Source: Neocallimastix lanati (nom. inval.)
Lineage: Eukaryota > Neocallimastigomycota > Neocallimastigomycetes > Neocallimastigales > Neocallimastigaceae
DNA: 62,000 nucleotides
NCBI GenBank assembly: GCA_016946835.1
Contig: JACVTC010000034.1
Coordinates: 855,001 to 917,000 of the forward strand
Reading direction: 5' to 3'
Shown: in pieces, positions 13,541 through 23,328 of the stretch
How the letters are laid out: each line of letters starts with the position of its first letter
Position numbering within the stretch: position 1 is the first letter of the stretch
Translations under genes and position numbers: made by a program
The notes under the pieces: generated by a model
Database searches by the model: none
What the model was told of the DNA's origin: nothing
What the model saw: the letters and a program-made list of their open reading frames with translations, nothing else

Positions 13541-13775
13541 TATTATTATTTATTATTTATTATTTATTATTTATTATTTATTATTTATTATTTATTATTT
13601 ATTATTTATTATTTATTATTTATTATTTATTATTTATTATTTATTATTTATTATTTATTAATAAATACTCTTTTTATTATTATTTATTAATAAATACTCT
13701 TTTTATTATTTATTATTTATTATTTATTATTTATTATTTATTATTTATTATTTATTATTTATTATTTATTATTAT
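13540..13775. repeat. TTATTAT array with TACTCTTTTT interruptions
   Basis: The same heptamer as the 11.6-12.4 kb array, interrupted by AATAAATACTCTTTTT segments. These preview the minisatellite at 15.3 kb. Confidence 0.9.
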
Positions 13776-14960
13776 AAAGTTTTTATTATATTAATTTTGG
13801 TTTTGTGTTGAAGTTTCCTCTACTTAATATCATAGGTGGATTTTCTCTGTGATACTCTAAATCTGTTAGTCCACTGAGATTTATTTAATTATAAAGGATA
13901 AACTTTATCACTTAATTTTTTTATCCTTTTCTTCTCTGAATTATTGGATTAGAGTTAGAAAGTTTATTTATTAATTAAATTTATATTTCTTTTTTTTTTA
14001 ATCTATTTTAATTTTTATTTGAATCCTATTCTTTAATATAAAAAGTTTAATTAATAGTATTTATTAATTAAATTAAAAAAAACTTTTTCATTTTTATATT
14101 CTTTTAAATTTAATATATCATATAAAACTTTGTGTTCAATAGTTTAATATATTGTGTAACTTTCATTATAAATTTTAATAATAGTTTTAATGCTGTTCTT
14201 ATCCATTTTATTATTTATTAAACTTTAATCTCTTTATTATTAACCTTATTCAATGTTATATTTGTTCTTCACTATTAAATAAAAATATAAATATTATTAT
14301 ATACATAAAATATAAAACAAAATAAATTTCAAATAGACATTCTATACTTTACTATATAATATTATATTATAAATAATAACAATTATATAAAAATAGTTAA
14401 TTACAATATATATATTATTATTCATATATCATGTATTCTTTTTTTTTTTATATATTCAAAGTTTTGTAATTAATTGTTAATTGTCGAATTGATTATATTG
14501 CTTGTATATTACATGTATATTACATGTATATTAGGATATATATTAATTTATTTAAATTTTTTTTACCTTTTAAATGTCAAAAAAATAAAAATAAAATTTA
14601 AAAATGGTTAAATTAAAAAAGATGAATATTAATAATAAAAATTTAAATTAAAAATATTAATAATATTAATAATACTAAATAAATAACAACAAATAATACG
14701 CATAAAGTAAATAATACTAAATAAATATATAATAAATCATTAAATAAATGTTAAATAAATGTATATATAATAAATAATTAAATAAATATATAAATATATA
14801 ATAAATAATTTAAAATAATTCTATTTAAATACTTAAATATAAAATAAAAAAAAATAAAAAATAAAAAAAAAAAAAAAACCTACAAAAGGTTAAATAAAAA
14901 CAATAGATGACAATAAAGGTAAAATAAAGAAAAATGAATAAACAATGAAAAAAAATAAAA
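13776..14960. other. AT-rich intergenic with one less AT-rich island
   Basis: The island at about 13795-13890 has normal complexity but no sustained frame. One frame contains a VSST-like string that could be an old copia RNase H fragment. I could not support this further. Confidence 0.5.
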
Positions 14961-14968
14961 AAAAAGAA

Positions 14969-15045
14969 GGTTTGGTATATTCTATTAAAACATAAATATT
15001 TAATTATATTTTTTTCCATAATAATTTAATAGAATATACCAAACC
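14969..15045. repeat. Perfect 21-bp inverted repeat (hairpin)
   Basis: The arm GGTTTGGTATATTCTATTAA(A) at 14969-14989 is exactly complementary to 15025-15045, with a 35-bp spacer. A less AT-rich island of unknown nature follows at about 15055-15175. Confidence 0.9.
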
Positions 15046-15299
15046 TTTTTTTTTTATTTGTTGGAGGGACCCAGAAGATGAAGGATAGTGTGAATATCAT
15101 ATAAATAATGTAAGGTATAAGCACTGGCATTGGTAATAACACTCTGGCAAAGATGACTCTCACTATAAAAAGGCTTTTCTTTATTTTTTTATTTATATTA
15201 TTATTATTTATCTATAATAACTTTTATTATCGGTATTATTATTATATATTATTATTATTTAATTATTAAACGTTATTTATTACAATTATTTTTTATTAC

Positions 15300-15800
15300 T
15301 ATTTATTTATTTATTATTTATTAATAAATACTCTTTTTATTATTTATTATTTATTATTTTTTAATAAATACTCTTTATATTATTTATTATTTATTAATAA
15401 ATACTCTTTTTATTATTTATTATTTATTATTTATTAATAAATACTCTTTTTATTATTTATTATTTATTAATAAATACTCTTTTTATTATTTATTATTTAT
15501 TATTTATTAATAAATACTCTTTTTATTATTCCATTATTTATTATTTATTAATAAATACTCTTTTTATTATTTATTATTTATTAATAAATACTCTTTTTTA
15601 TTATTTATTATTTATTAATAAATACTCTTTTTATTATTTATTATTTATTAATAAATACTCTTTTTATTATTTATTATTTATTAATAAATACTCTTTTTTA
15701 TTATTTATTATTTATTAATAAATACTCTTCTTATTATTTATTATTTATTAATAAATACTCTTTTTATTATTTATTATTTATTATTTATTAATAAATACTT
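15300..15800. repeat. AATAAATACTCTTTTT minisatellite
   Basis: About 14 copies of AATAAATACTCTTTTT alternate with one to three TTATTAT heptamers, so the array is a higher-order mix of the heptamer satellite and a 16-bp insert. Confidence 0.9.
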
Positions 15801-17826
15801 TTTATTATTTTTATTATTATTGTAAATTATAATAGTTTAGACATTAAATATAAATTAAATAGTTAGATTTACCCAAAATAAAAGAATAACAAGAATAATA
15901 ATTACAGATAATTAAGTTTATTAATACTATTAAGAATCGTTATTTTTATTAATACTATTAAGAATCGTTATTTTTATTAATATTATTAGGAATGATTATT
16001 TTTATTAAAATAGACATTAATATTTTTTCTATTTTTTCTATATTAATAAAATTTTTGGAAGATGAAAATGTCAATTAATAAATATAAAGATAATTTAATA
16101 AACATTTAATATTAAAAAATTCCTTTCATCGACATTAAAATAATATAAAAACCTATAATTAAACATTACATAATTTACTAATAACTACAAAAGTGCACTT
16201 TTTTTATTTTTATTATTATTCAATTATTTATTATTTATTATTTATTATTTATTATTTATTATTTATTATTCAAGTATTTAATTATTTAATTATTATTACC
16301 ATTGAAAATACATTTTAACTTTTTCTATTTCTATTTCTATGGGTTTTTTTCTTATAATAAACCTTTTTTTTTTAAACTTTTTTTTTATTATTTTATATAA
16401 ATCTTATTTATTAATAAAATGTTTTTTTCTTATTTCTTAATTAATATAAATAAATAAATAAAAATTATTTATTCTTTATTTATTGGTCAATTTCTATTTA
16501 ATTTAAGAAAGATTAAGGTTACACCATTCCAACTCAAATCTTAATTACTAATAAATTATTAAATAATGAAAAAAAGTATTAATTAATGAAATGATGATTC
16601 TTTATGTAGAAATTCAATAGTAATATTAGATTTTACTATTTGTTCTTATTATATTGATGTTTAAGTTTAAGTATAGAATATTCTGATTAGATAAAAGAAA
16701 AACAAAAAGAAACGAAAATAAGATAAAAACATTTGTTCATTAAATCAAAAAATGTTGATTAAAGTGGCATCTTCTATGTAAATAAATATTGTTAAAAGTG
16801 AAAGAAATAACAATAATATTATACAACACAACCAAAAGTTTCAAATCGTTTTTCTTCGACTACTTCAACAATTTCAATTCAAATTTTTTTTAATTTTTTA
16901 TTATTTTTGTTTCACACACTTTAAGCATTAAAACATAACAATTTAATTATATATATTATTGAATATATTGGAATATATGTCTATACATATTAATGTTATA
17001 TTTAATTGATTTAAAAAGTTTTGGTTAAAATTAAAAACTTTATTTTATAATAAAATAATTGAATTTTAATTTAATTATATTAAAAAACAAAAAAAAAATA
17101 TCAAAAAAATTCAATATAAAAAAATATAAAAAATGACAATATCATAAATAATGATAATAATAATAAAAAAAAAGAAAAAAAATTTTTTTAAAACAATTCA
17201 TAAAAGGAAATATGAAACTTTAAATGAAAATGTTGAATATATTAATGGATGGATAATTAATAATTTAAATAAATAGTTCAATAGATGTCATCCATTAATA
17301 ATTGAATAATTCGTGATTTAAATAAATAATGAGAAATTTAATCATGAGATAAATATTGAGAAAAAATAATATAATATGAAATGTGAAATTAATTAGAACA
17401 AATAGAATTTTAAATAAATAAATAAATATAATAAATAATAAATAAATAAATAACTATTAATAAATAAATAAATAAGAGATATATAATGAAAAAGATATAA
17501 AACTTGATATACATTAATTAATAAAAAAAGAAAGAAATAAATGCTATGAATAATTAATTAATTAATGAATAATGAATAAATAAAACATTAATAAATAAAT
17601 AAATAAATAAATACTATGAATAATTAATTAATTAATGAATAATGAATAAATAAAACATTAATAAATAAATAAATAAATACTATGAATAATTAATTAATGA
17701 ATAAATAAGTAATTAATAAATAAATAATTAATATTCTATATAATTAATATTTTATATCTACATTGACATAGAGAGAGGAACATACATGTTTGTTGTTGTT
17801 TTACTCACTGAACTCAGAGATTAAAA

Positions 17827-17862
<36 letters not shown>

Positions 17863-18430
17863 AGTATATATATATATGTTTAATATTATTATTATTATTA
17901 TTACTATTATTATTATTATATCATTGATTTAATTCATTGATAAGTTTTACTAATTATAATAAAGTCTTACTATGCCCTTTTATATATATAAAAAAAAAAA
18001 AAAAAAAAAAAAGATTTTATATTTATTTATTATTTATTAATTATTATTTAATTATTTTTATTATTTAATTATTTATTATTTATTATTTATTATTATTTCA
18101 TTACTATGTATTAATTATTCAATTATTTATTATTCATTAAATATTTATAACCCTAATAATTTAAAATAAAAACTTTTGATATTATTTTTAATTATTATAA
18201 TTAAAAAGCAAAAAAAAAAAAAAAAAAAAAAAAAATACCTTAATTTTTAATTATTTTATTTTTTTTTGTTTTGTTTTTTCTTTTTTATTATTGTTCTTTC
18301 TTGTTTCTCTTGGAAAAAAATATATATATATATAATAAAATAAATAAGTAAATAAAATAAATAAGAATAAATATATATATTTATATATATATATATATTC
18401 TCTTTATTATCTTTATTATAATACAAATTA
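15801..18430. other. AT-rich intergenic
   Basis: Simple repeats, including TAAA runs at 17430-17700 and poly-A at about 17830-17861 and 18200-18234. Slightly richer islands lie near 16730-16860 and 17755-17820. No gene could be supported. Confidence 0.65.
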
Positions 18431-18454
18431 AAAATAATAATTTAAAATTAAAAA

Positions 18455-18527
18455 TGCGAAGTGTGAGGTTCGAACTCACGACCTTAAGATTATGAGACTT
18501 ACGCGCTGCCGACTGCGCCAACTTCGC
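18455..18527 (-). tRNA. tRNA-Met(CAU), elongator, copy 1
   Basis: A 73-nt cloverleaf starts GCGAAGTTGGCGCAGTCGGC on the minus strand. Acceptor GCGAAGT pairs with ACTTCGC, discriminator A, T-loop TTCGAAC. The anticodon loop CTCATAA gives CAU. D-arm and anticodon arm closely resemble eukaryotic elongator tRNA-Met. No intron. A run of five T follows the 3' end as a Pol III terminator. Its 5' flank differs slightly from other copies and carries no insertion. Confidence 0.95.
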
Positions 18528-18559
18528 TTTATCGGAATTCGAAGAATAAATAGTAAAAT

Positions 18560-18589
18560 CTGAACAGAAATTGTTATGTAAGTTTACCT
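18560..18589 (-). promoter_or_regulatory. Conserved 30-bp motif upstream of the tRNA units
   Basis: CTGAACAGAAATTGTTATGT followed by AAGTTTACCT (+ strand) recurs 30-35 bp upstream of the tRNA 5' end. Copies start near 18560, 19338, 29229, 38721, 39513, 41046, 45129, 45927 and 55486. It is the least AT-rich part of the 5' flank. It could be an upstream Pol III element, or simply part of the recently duplicated unit. Solo LTRs A, B and C insert exactly at its distal edge. Confidence 0.45.
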
Positions 18590-19232
18590 ATAAAAAAACT
18601 TAACCCTTCAAATAAATTATATTAAAATTGTTTTTCTTTATACTCATTGAACTCGTCTATATTTTAAAAAAATCATTATTTTCACAAAATTATTAATAAT
18701 TATTAGTGTATTTTAAAATAATTTTATACATAATGATTCAAGAATAATATAATTATTTAATTATTAATTATATTAATAATATTAATTTATATTTATATCT
18801 TAGTCTCTTTATCAATTTTAAATTTTAAATAACTCTTATTTAAATAAATAATTTAAACAATAGATTTATTAATATTATTTATTTTTAAATTGTTAAATTG
18901 TTTTAACTAAATTTTTTTTACTAGAAATAGAATAGTTTTTTATGTTTATATACTTTTTTTTCTTATTAAAAAGTAAAAAAAAATTAGCGAATGTAAAAAA
19001 AATTTACAATAAAACAAATATTATCTTAAATATAAAATCTTTTTCTTCTTTTTATATTATATTTTTCTATCTTTTAAAAATATATTTTAACTAATTAAAG
19101 TTTTAATATCATTTTCAATAATAGTAATAAAAAAAAAAAAATAATAATAATTATAATAATAATCTTTTTATTTATATATATAAATTTTTTTATGAAAAAT
19201 TGAATTAAAAATAATAATTTAAAATTAAAAAA

Positions 19233-19305
19233 TGCGAAGTGTGAGGTTCGAATTCACGACCTTAAGATTATGAGACTTACGCGCTGCCGACTGCGCCAAC
19301 TTCGC
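19233..19305 (-). tRNA. tRNA-Met(CAU), elongator, copy 2
   Basis: Same 73-nt gene as copy 1, with one change beside the T-loop (GTGAATTCGAAC on the tRNA strand). A-box and B-box are intact, and poly-T lies directly downstream. No retroelement is inserted upstream. Confidence 0.94.
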
Positions 19306-20075
19306 TTCCTCGAAATTTGAAAAATAAACTGTAAAGTCTGAACAGAAATTGTTATGTAAGTTTACCTAAAAAAAAACTTAACCCTTCAAATAAATTATTA
19401 ATTAAATTATTATATAAAATTGTTTTTCTTTATACTCATTGAACTCGTCTATATTTTAAAAATTCATTATTTTCACAAAATTATTAATAATTATTAGTGT
19501 ATTTTAAAATAATTTTATACATTATGATTAAAGAATAATATAATATTCTATTATTAATTATATTAATAATATTAATTTATATTTATTATTAATATTCTAG
19601 TCTTTTTATCAATGTTCAATATATTACTATTTATAATAATTCTTTATTACTATCTATATCAAAATTTTAAATAACTCTTTTTTAAATAAATAATTTAAAT
19701 AATAAATTTATTAATATTATTTATTTTTAAATTTTTAAATTGTTTTACTAAATTATTCTACCAGAAATAGAATAGTTTTTTATGTCTATATACATTTTTT
19801 TCTTATTAAAAAGTAAAAAAAAATTAGCGAATGTAAAAAAAATTTACAATAAAACAAATATTATCTTAAATATAAAATCTTTTTCTTCTTTTTATATTAT
19901 ATTTTTCTATCTTTTAAAAATATATTTTAACTAATCAAAGTTTTAATATCATTTTCAATAATAGTAATAAATAAAAAAAAAAAAATAATAATTATAATAA
20001 TAATCTTTATATATATATACATATAAATTTTTTTTATTAAAAATTGAATTAAAAATAATAAATTTAAATCAAAAA

Positions 20076-20148
20076 TGCGAAGTGTGAAGTTCGAACTCAC
20101 GACCTTAAGATTATGAGACTTACGCGCTGCCGACTGCGCCAACTTCGC
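20076..20148 (-). tRNA. tRNA-Met(CAU), elongator, copy 3
   Basis: Same cloverleaf, with one T-stem base changed so that a G-C pair becomes G-U. Its 5' flank is cut 14 bp from the mature 5' end by solo LTR H, itself carrying full-length element 1. The rest of the flank resumes at 29207. Confidence 0.94.
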
Positions 20149-20163
20149 TTCCTCGATTTTTGT

Positions 20164-20659
20164 TGATAAGAATGTACTAAATAATGCATTCTTAATTAAA
20201 TCTACGATTTATTTCTAATACATTATGTGTACATTATTATTTTTGTACTTTAATAAATTTTTAAATCCAAAGATCAAAAATTAAATCAAAAATTATATTA
20301 AACTTTATATTTTTATATTAAATCTTATATTAATAGTAATATTTTTATATATTTAAAACTTATATTAGCAATATTAATAATAAATCTTATTTTTTTTATA
20401 TTAATAATGAAAATTTATATTAATAATATTTTTATATATTGATAATTAAAAATTTATATATTATATTTTAACTTTTTATTATAAAATTTTATATCGAAAT
20501 GTTTTATTTTATATTGAAAAATATTTTATTTTATTAAAAACCTTTATATTAGAATAGTATTTTTATTTTTATTTGAATATTTTAACAGATTGTAATAAAA
20601 ATTATAGCCAATTAAATAAATTCTTATTAGTAATATTTTAGATATTTTTAAATAAATAA

Positions 20660-20713
<54 letters not shown>

Positions 20714-21011
20714 TTTTATTAATATTATAAATGTATTTTATTTATATTGTTATAATTAAATTTTATATAATTAATTATAAAAATCAATTTAAATTTAATA
20801 GTTTTTAAAAAAAAAAATAAATAAAATGTAATTTAGTGGCAAGAACAACTTTTATGCCTTGAAAAAAAGTATAAATAGTTGTAAATTTTGCTACTAATTT
20901 TTAAATATCATCAAATAAAATCAAATAAATTTATAAATAAAAATAATAAATAAATAAATAAAATTTGTGTTTCCTTACTTTATTTTTATTTAATTCTCTA
21001 AAACCTTAACA
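20164..21011 (+). repeat. Element 1 left LTR
   Basis: 848 bp, TGATAAG...CTTAACA. It contains a poly-A run of about 50 bp (20663-20711) and a TATA-like GTATAAATA near 20870 that may be the promoter. Confidence 0.93.
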
Positions 21012-21017
21012 TTTATA

Positions 21018-21034
21018 TGGTGGAGATATCGGGG
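21018..21034 (+). other. Element 1 primer-binding site candidate
   Basis: TGGTGGAGATATCGGGG begins 6 bp after the LTR. It would pair with a tRNA 3' end finishing in TCTCCACCA. The tRNA species cannot be named from the window. Element 2 has a site beginning with the same nine bases. Confidence 0.6.
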
Positions 21035-21229
21035 TATTAAATAGAAATAATAGTAAATAACATAGATTTTTTTTTTAATTTTTTTTTTATTTTATATTGA
21101 TAAACAAGTAAGTCGTTAATCCTTTGATTAACCCATGGCGCTTGTTTGATATATATATATAAAAAAAATTTTTTTTAAATAAGTAAAATTAAGATTCTAA
21201 AAAAACAAATTTTGTAAAATTATAACAAG

Positions 21230-21460
21230 GAGCGGATAGAGCTCATACACAGTGTATTCTCAGATAGCAACAAATTAACTCTATTCATAGTAGGTTATTG
21301 AATAGTAGTTAATTTGGAGATTAATTGGAAAGTAGACGAAGGTATTTGGTTACCGACCCGGTAATAATAGTTCAACCTTCAACGTTTCAACACACGAAGG
21401 TGCGGGTACTTTCCAAGCACTGGCGAATAAGGAGCTTACGTCACCGAAGGCGTAAGATTG
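21230..21460 (+). ncRNA. Structured leader module of element 1
   Basis: This segment is much richer in G+C than its surroundings and contains four exact inverted repeats. CAAATTAACT at 21271-21280 pairs with 21307-21316. TTGGAAAGTA at 21325-21334 pairs with 21407-21416. TTACCG at 21350-21355 pairs with 21359-21364, nested inside the previous stem. CTTACG at 21435-21440 pairs with 21451-21456. It precedes gag by about 1 kb in the genomic RNA, so a role in packaging, dimerisation or internal translation initiation is possible but unproven. Confidence 0.55.
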
Positions 21461-22029
21461 TTTTTTTTATATAATTTTTTTTACTTTTCTTTGTGCTAGT
21501 TATAAGGCACTTTATTATATAAAGTATCAGACTTTGGCTAACTTCGCCATTTAAATTTTTTTTATTTTTTTTATTACTGGTACTTTATTTGTTATATAAT
21601 TCCTGTAATAGAATCTTAATTTACTTTGAAAATATTGTGTTTTTAGTTAATTTTTATTAGTTAATAAAAATATTATTGAATACTTTTAAAATTTTTTTAT
21701 TCCGTACATAGATTATCGGATTAAGTTTATCCTACATAGTAATTGGGCTAGTGGGCTCTGAACTGCTATATTTTATATTGAATATAGTAATCGTGGCACA
21801 CGCGTGGCATGACACCATTAGGTAAGCTGCACGTCAGACAGTGTGTACTATCAGATTGTACGACAATAAAGATTATTTTTTTGTATTTAATAATTATAAT
21901 TAATTAATAATTTTATTAGCTATAACAATACAATATTTATCGTTTAAAAAGAAAAATTTTTGAAAGGTGAAAATAATAAATAAAACTTTGCTTCTAAATT
22001 TATTACTACAAATATACTAAATTACAAAA

Positions 22030-22221
22030 TTCAAGTGGTCGATAAAGATTTCGAGCTTGAAAAATATTCTATTAAGTTGTCGATAAAGATTTCGAACTTA
22101 AAATTATTCTATTAAGTTGTCGATAAAGATTTCGAACTTAAAATTATTCTTAAAAAAGTAGTCGAAAAGAACCTCGTGCTTTATAATTTCTACTAAGTTG
22201 TCGATAAGGATTTCGAGCTTA
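22030..22221 (+). ncRNA. Five-hairpin array in the element 1 leader
   Basis: Five successive hairpins at 22030-22061, 22072-22101, 22112-22141, 22155-22182 and 22194-22221. Each has an inner TCGA/TCGA-type stem and, in four, a loop like TAAAGATT. The outer stems change in sequence but keep pairing: TTCAAG/CTTGAA, TTAAGT/ACTTAA (twice), AAAG/CTTT and TAAG/CTTA. Such compensatory change is the signature of selected RNA structure. The array lies 180 bp before the gag ATG. Confidence 0.75.
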
Positions 22222-22402
22222 TACTTACTAAAGAAAGCAAATAAAATTATTATTTTCAAAAATTACTAAGATATATTGTTTTAAAATTTGATTCGATATT
22301 AAATTACTTGTTAAATTATATTTTTAAAGTTGGACTTTCAAATTTATTCGTATTTAATAACCTCGTTAATTTACAATAAAAAAATTATTAACTAAAAACG
22401 AA

Positions 22403-23308
22403 ATGTCTACTAAAAGTACTTTAAGTTTTAAAGAATTAAAGAAAGAATTACGAGACATAGTGAAGCTTAGCAAGGACAATTTAGATATAAAGTCCTGGGC
22501 TACTGAATTAAAACTTTGGATCAAGATACAAGGTATCACAGATCCGGAAACAATATTTAATGCTTGTTTACTTACCAGCTCTGGTGAAGTACAACGCGTT
22601 ATTGAAGATTTGGGAGAAGATAGTGATGATGAAAGTGATGATTCATCAGATGAAGAAGAAGATGATGAAGAAGAAAATGTTGATGATGATAAATTTCCTT
22701 CTCTTGAAAAAATTATTTCAAGTCTTGAAAATTTTTACGGTATTAAAGAAGACCAAAATTTACTTCTTAAAGAACTTCGTGCAATGCGAATTAAAAGAAA
22801 CGAAAAGATTAAAGACTTTAATGTAAGATATAGAACTTTGTACACTAAACTTGATAAAAAGAGAAGAAAGCGCATTGGTGTACTAGATTATATTGACTCT
22901 ATTCAAAATAATTATGAAGCCTGGAAGAAATTATCCCTTAAAGATGATATAAGTATGGAGAAAGCTTTCAAAATTGCCGAGAAAGTAGATAGACTTTCTG
23001 TAAGGAACAATAATATTAATACCTATAATGTTAATAATTCCCAGCATAATCAAAATAATCAAAACAGTACTACTTCAAGACTTTATCCTAAAAGAAGAAA
23101 CGAAACTTTCCAAACAAGTCAAACAAATAATAAACTGAAACCTCAAGATATTATAGAAGAATCAACCCAGAAAATGAGAAATTTATCTGTTAAAACTTGC
23201 TTCTTCTGTAAGGAAGAAGGTCATTACTCATACTATTGCCCTCAATTAAATAAGATTATGGAAAAAAATAAAAAAGAAATATATTCCAAAAAGTCTTTAA
23301 ACTTCTAA
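22403..23308 (+). CDS. gag: Element 1 Gag (nucleocapsid, CCHC)
   Basis: 301 residues. The N-terminal two thirds is helical and charged, with the look of a retrotransposon Gag capsid-like domain, including a RNEKIKDFNVRYRTLY segment. An Asp/Glu-rich insert spans about residues 70-96. An Asn/Gln-rich linker leads to a zinc knuckle C-x2-C-x4-H-x4-C (C266, C269, H274, C279) for RNA binding. Gag builds the virus-like particle and packages the RNA. It ends ...Ser-Leu-Asn-Phe-stop, where codons UUA-AAC lie in a slippery heptamer leading into pol in the -1 frame. The ATG at 22403 is the first in frame after the leader. Confidence 0.9.
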   Translation: MSTKSTLSFKELKKELRDIVKLSKDNLDIKSWATELKLWIKIQGITDPETIFNACLLTSSGEVQRVIEDLGEDSDDESDDSSDEEEDDEEENVDDDKFPSLEKIISSLENFYGIKEDQNLLLKELRAMRIKRNEKIKDFNVRYRTLYTKLDKKRRKRIGVLDYIDSIQNNYEAWKKLSLKDDISMEKAFKIAEKVDRLSVRNNNINTYNVNNSQHNQNNQNSTTSRLYPKRRNETFQTSQTNNKLKPQDIIEESTQKMRNLSVKTCFFCKEEGHYSYYCPQLNKIMEKNKKEIYSKKSLNF

Positions 23309-23328
23309 ATGGGAGCAGAAGCACTCCC
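23296..23328 (+). promoter_or_regulatory. Programmed -1 frameshift signal, element 1
   Basis: UUUAAAC at 23296-23302 is in the U-UUA-AAC phase relative to gag. The gag stop follows at 23306. After an 8-nt spacer, GGGAG (23311-23315) can pair with CTCCC (23324-23328) around an 8-nt loop. The -1 frame is open from the slip site into pol. Geometry is identical in element 2. Confidence 0.8.

Noticed and set aside
13795-13890. Possible conserved protein fragment (minus-strand GLTDLEYHRENPPMI, or + strand VSST)
   Set aside because: Short, with stops in neighbouring codons and competing readings on both strands. Not enough to call a gene.
22030-22221. CRISPR-like reading of the repeated TCGATAAAGATTTCGA units
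   Set aside because: Eukaryotic retrotransposon leader, no unique spacers of constant length, no cas genes. Repeats with short near-constant linkers and covarying stems fit RNA hairpins.
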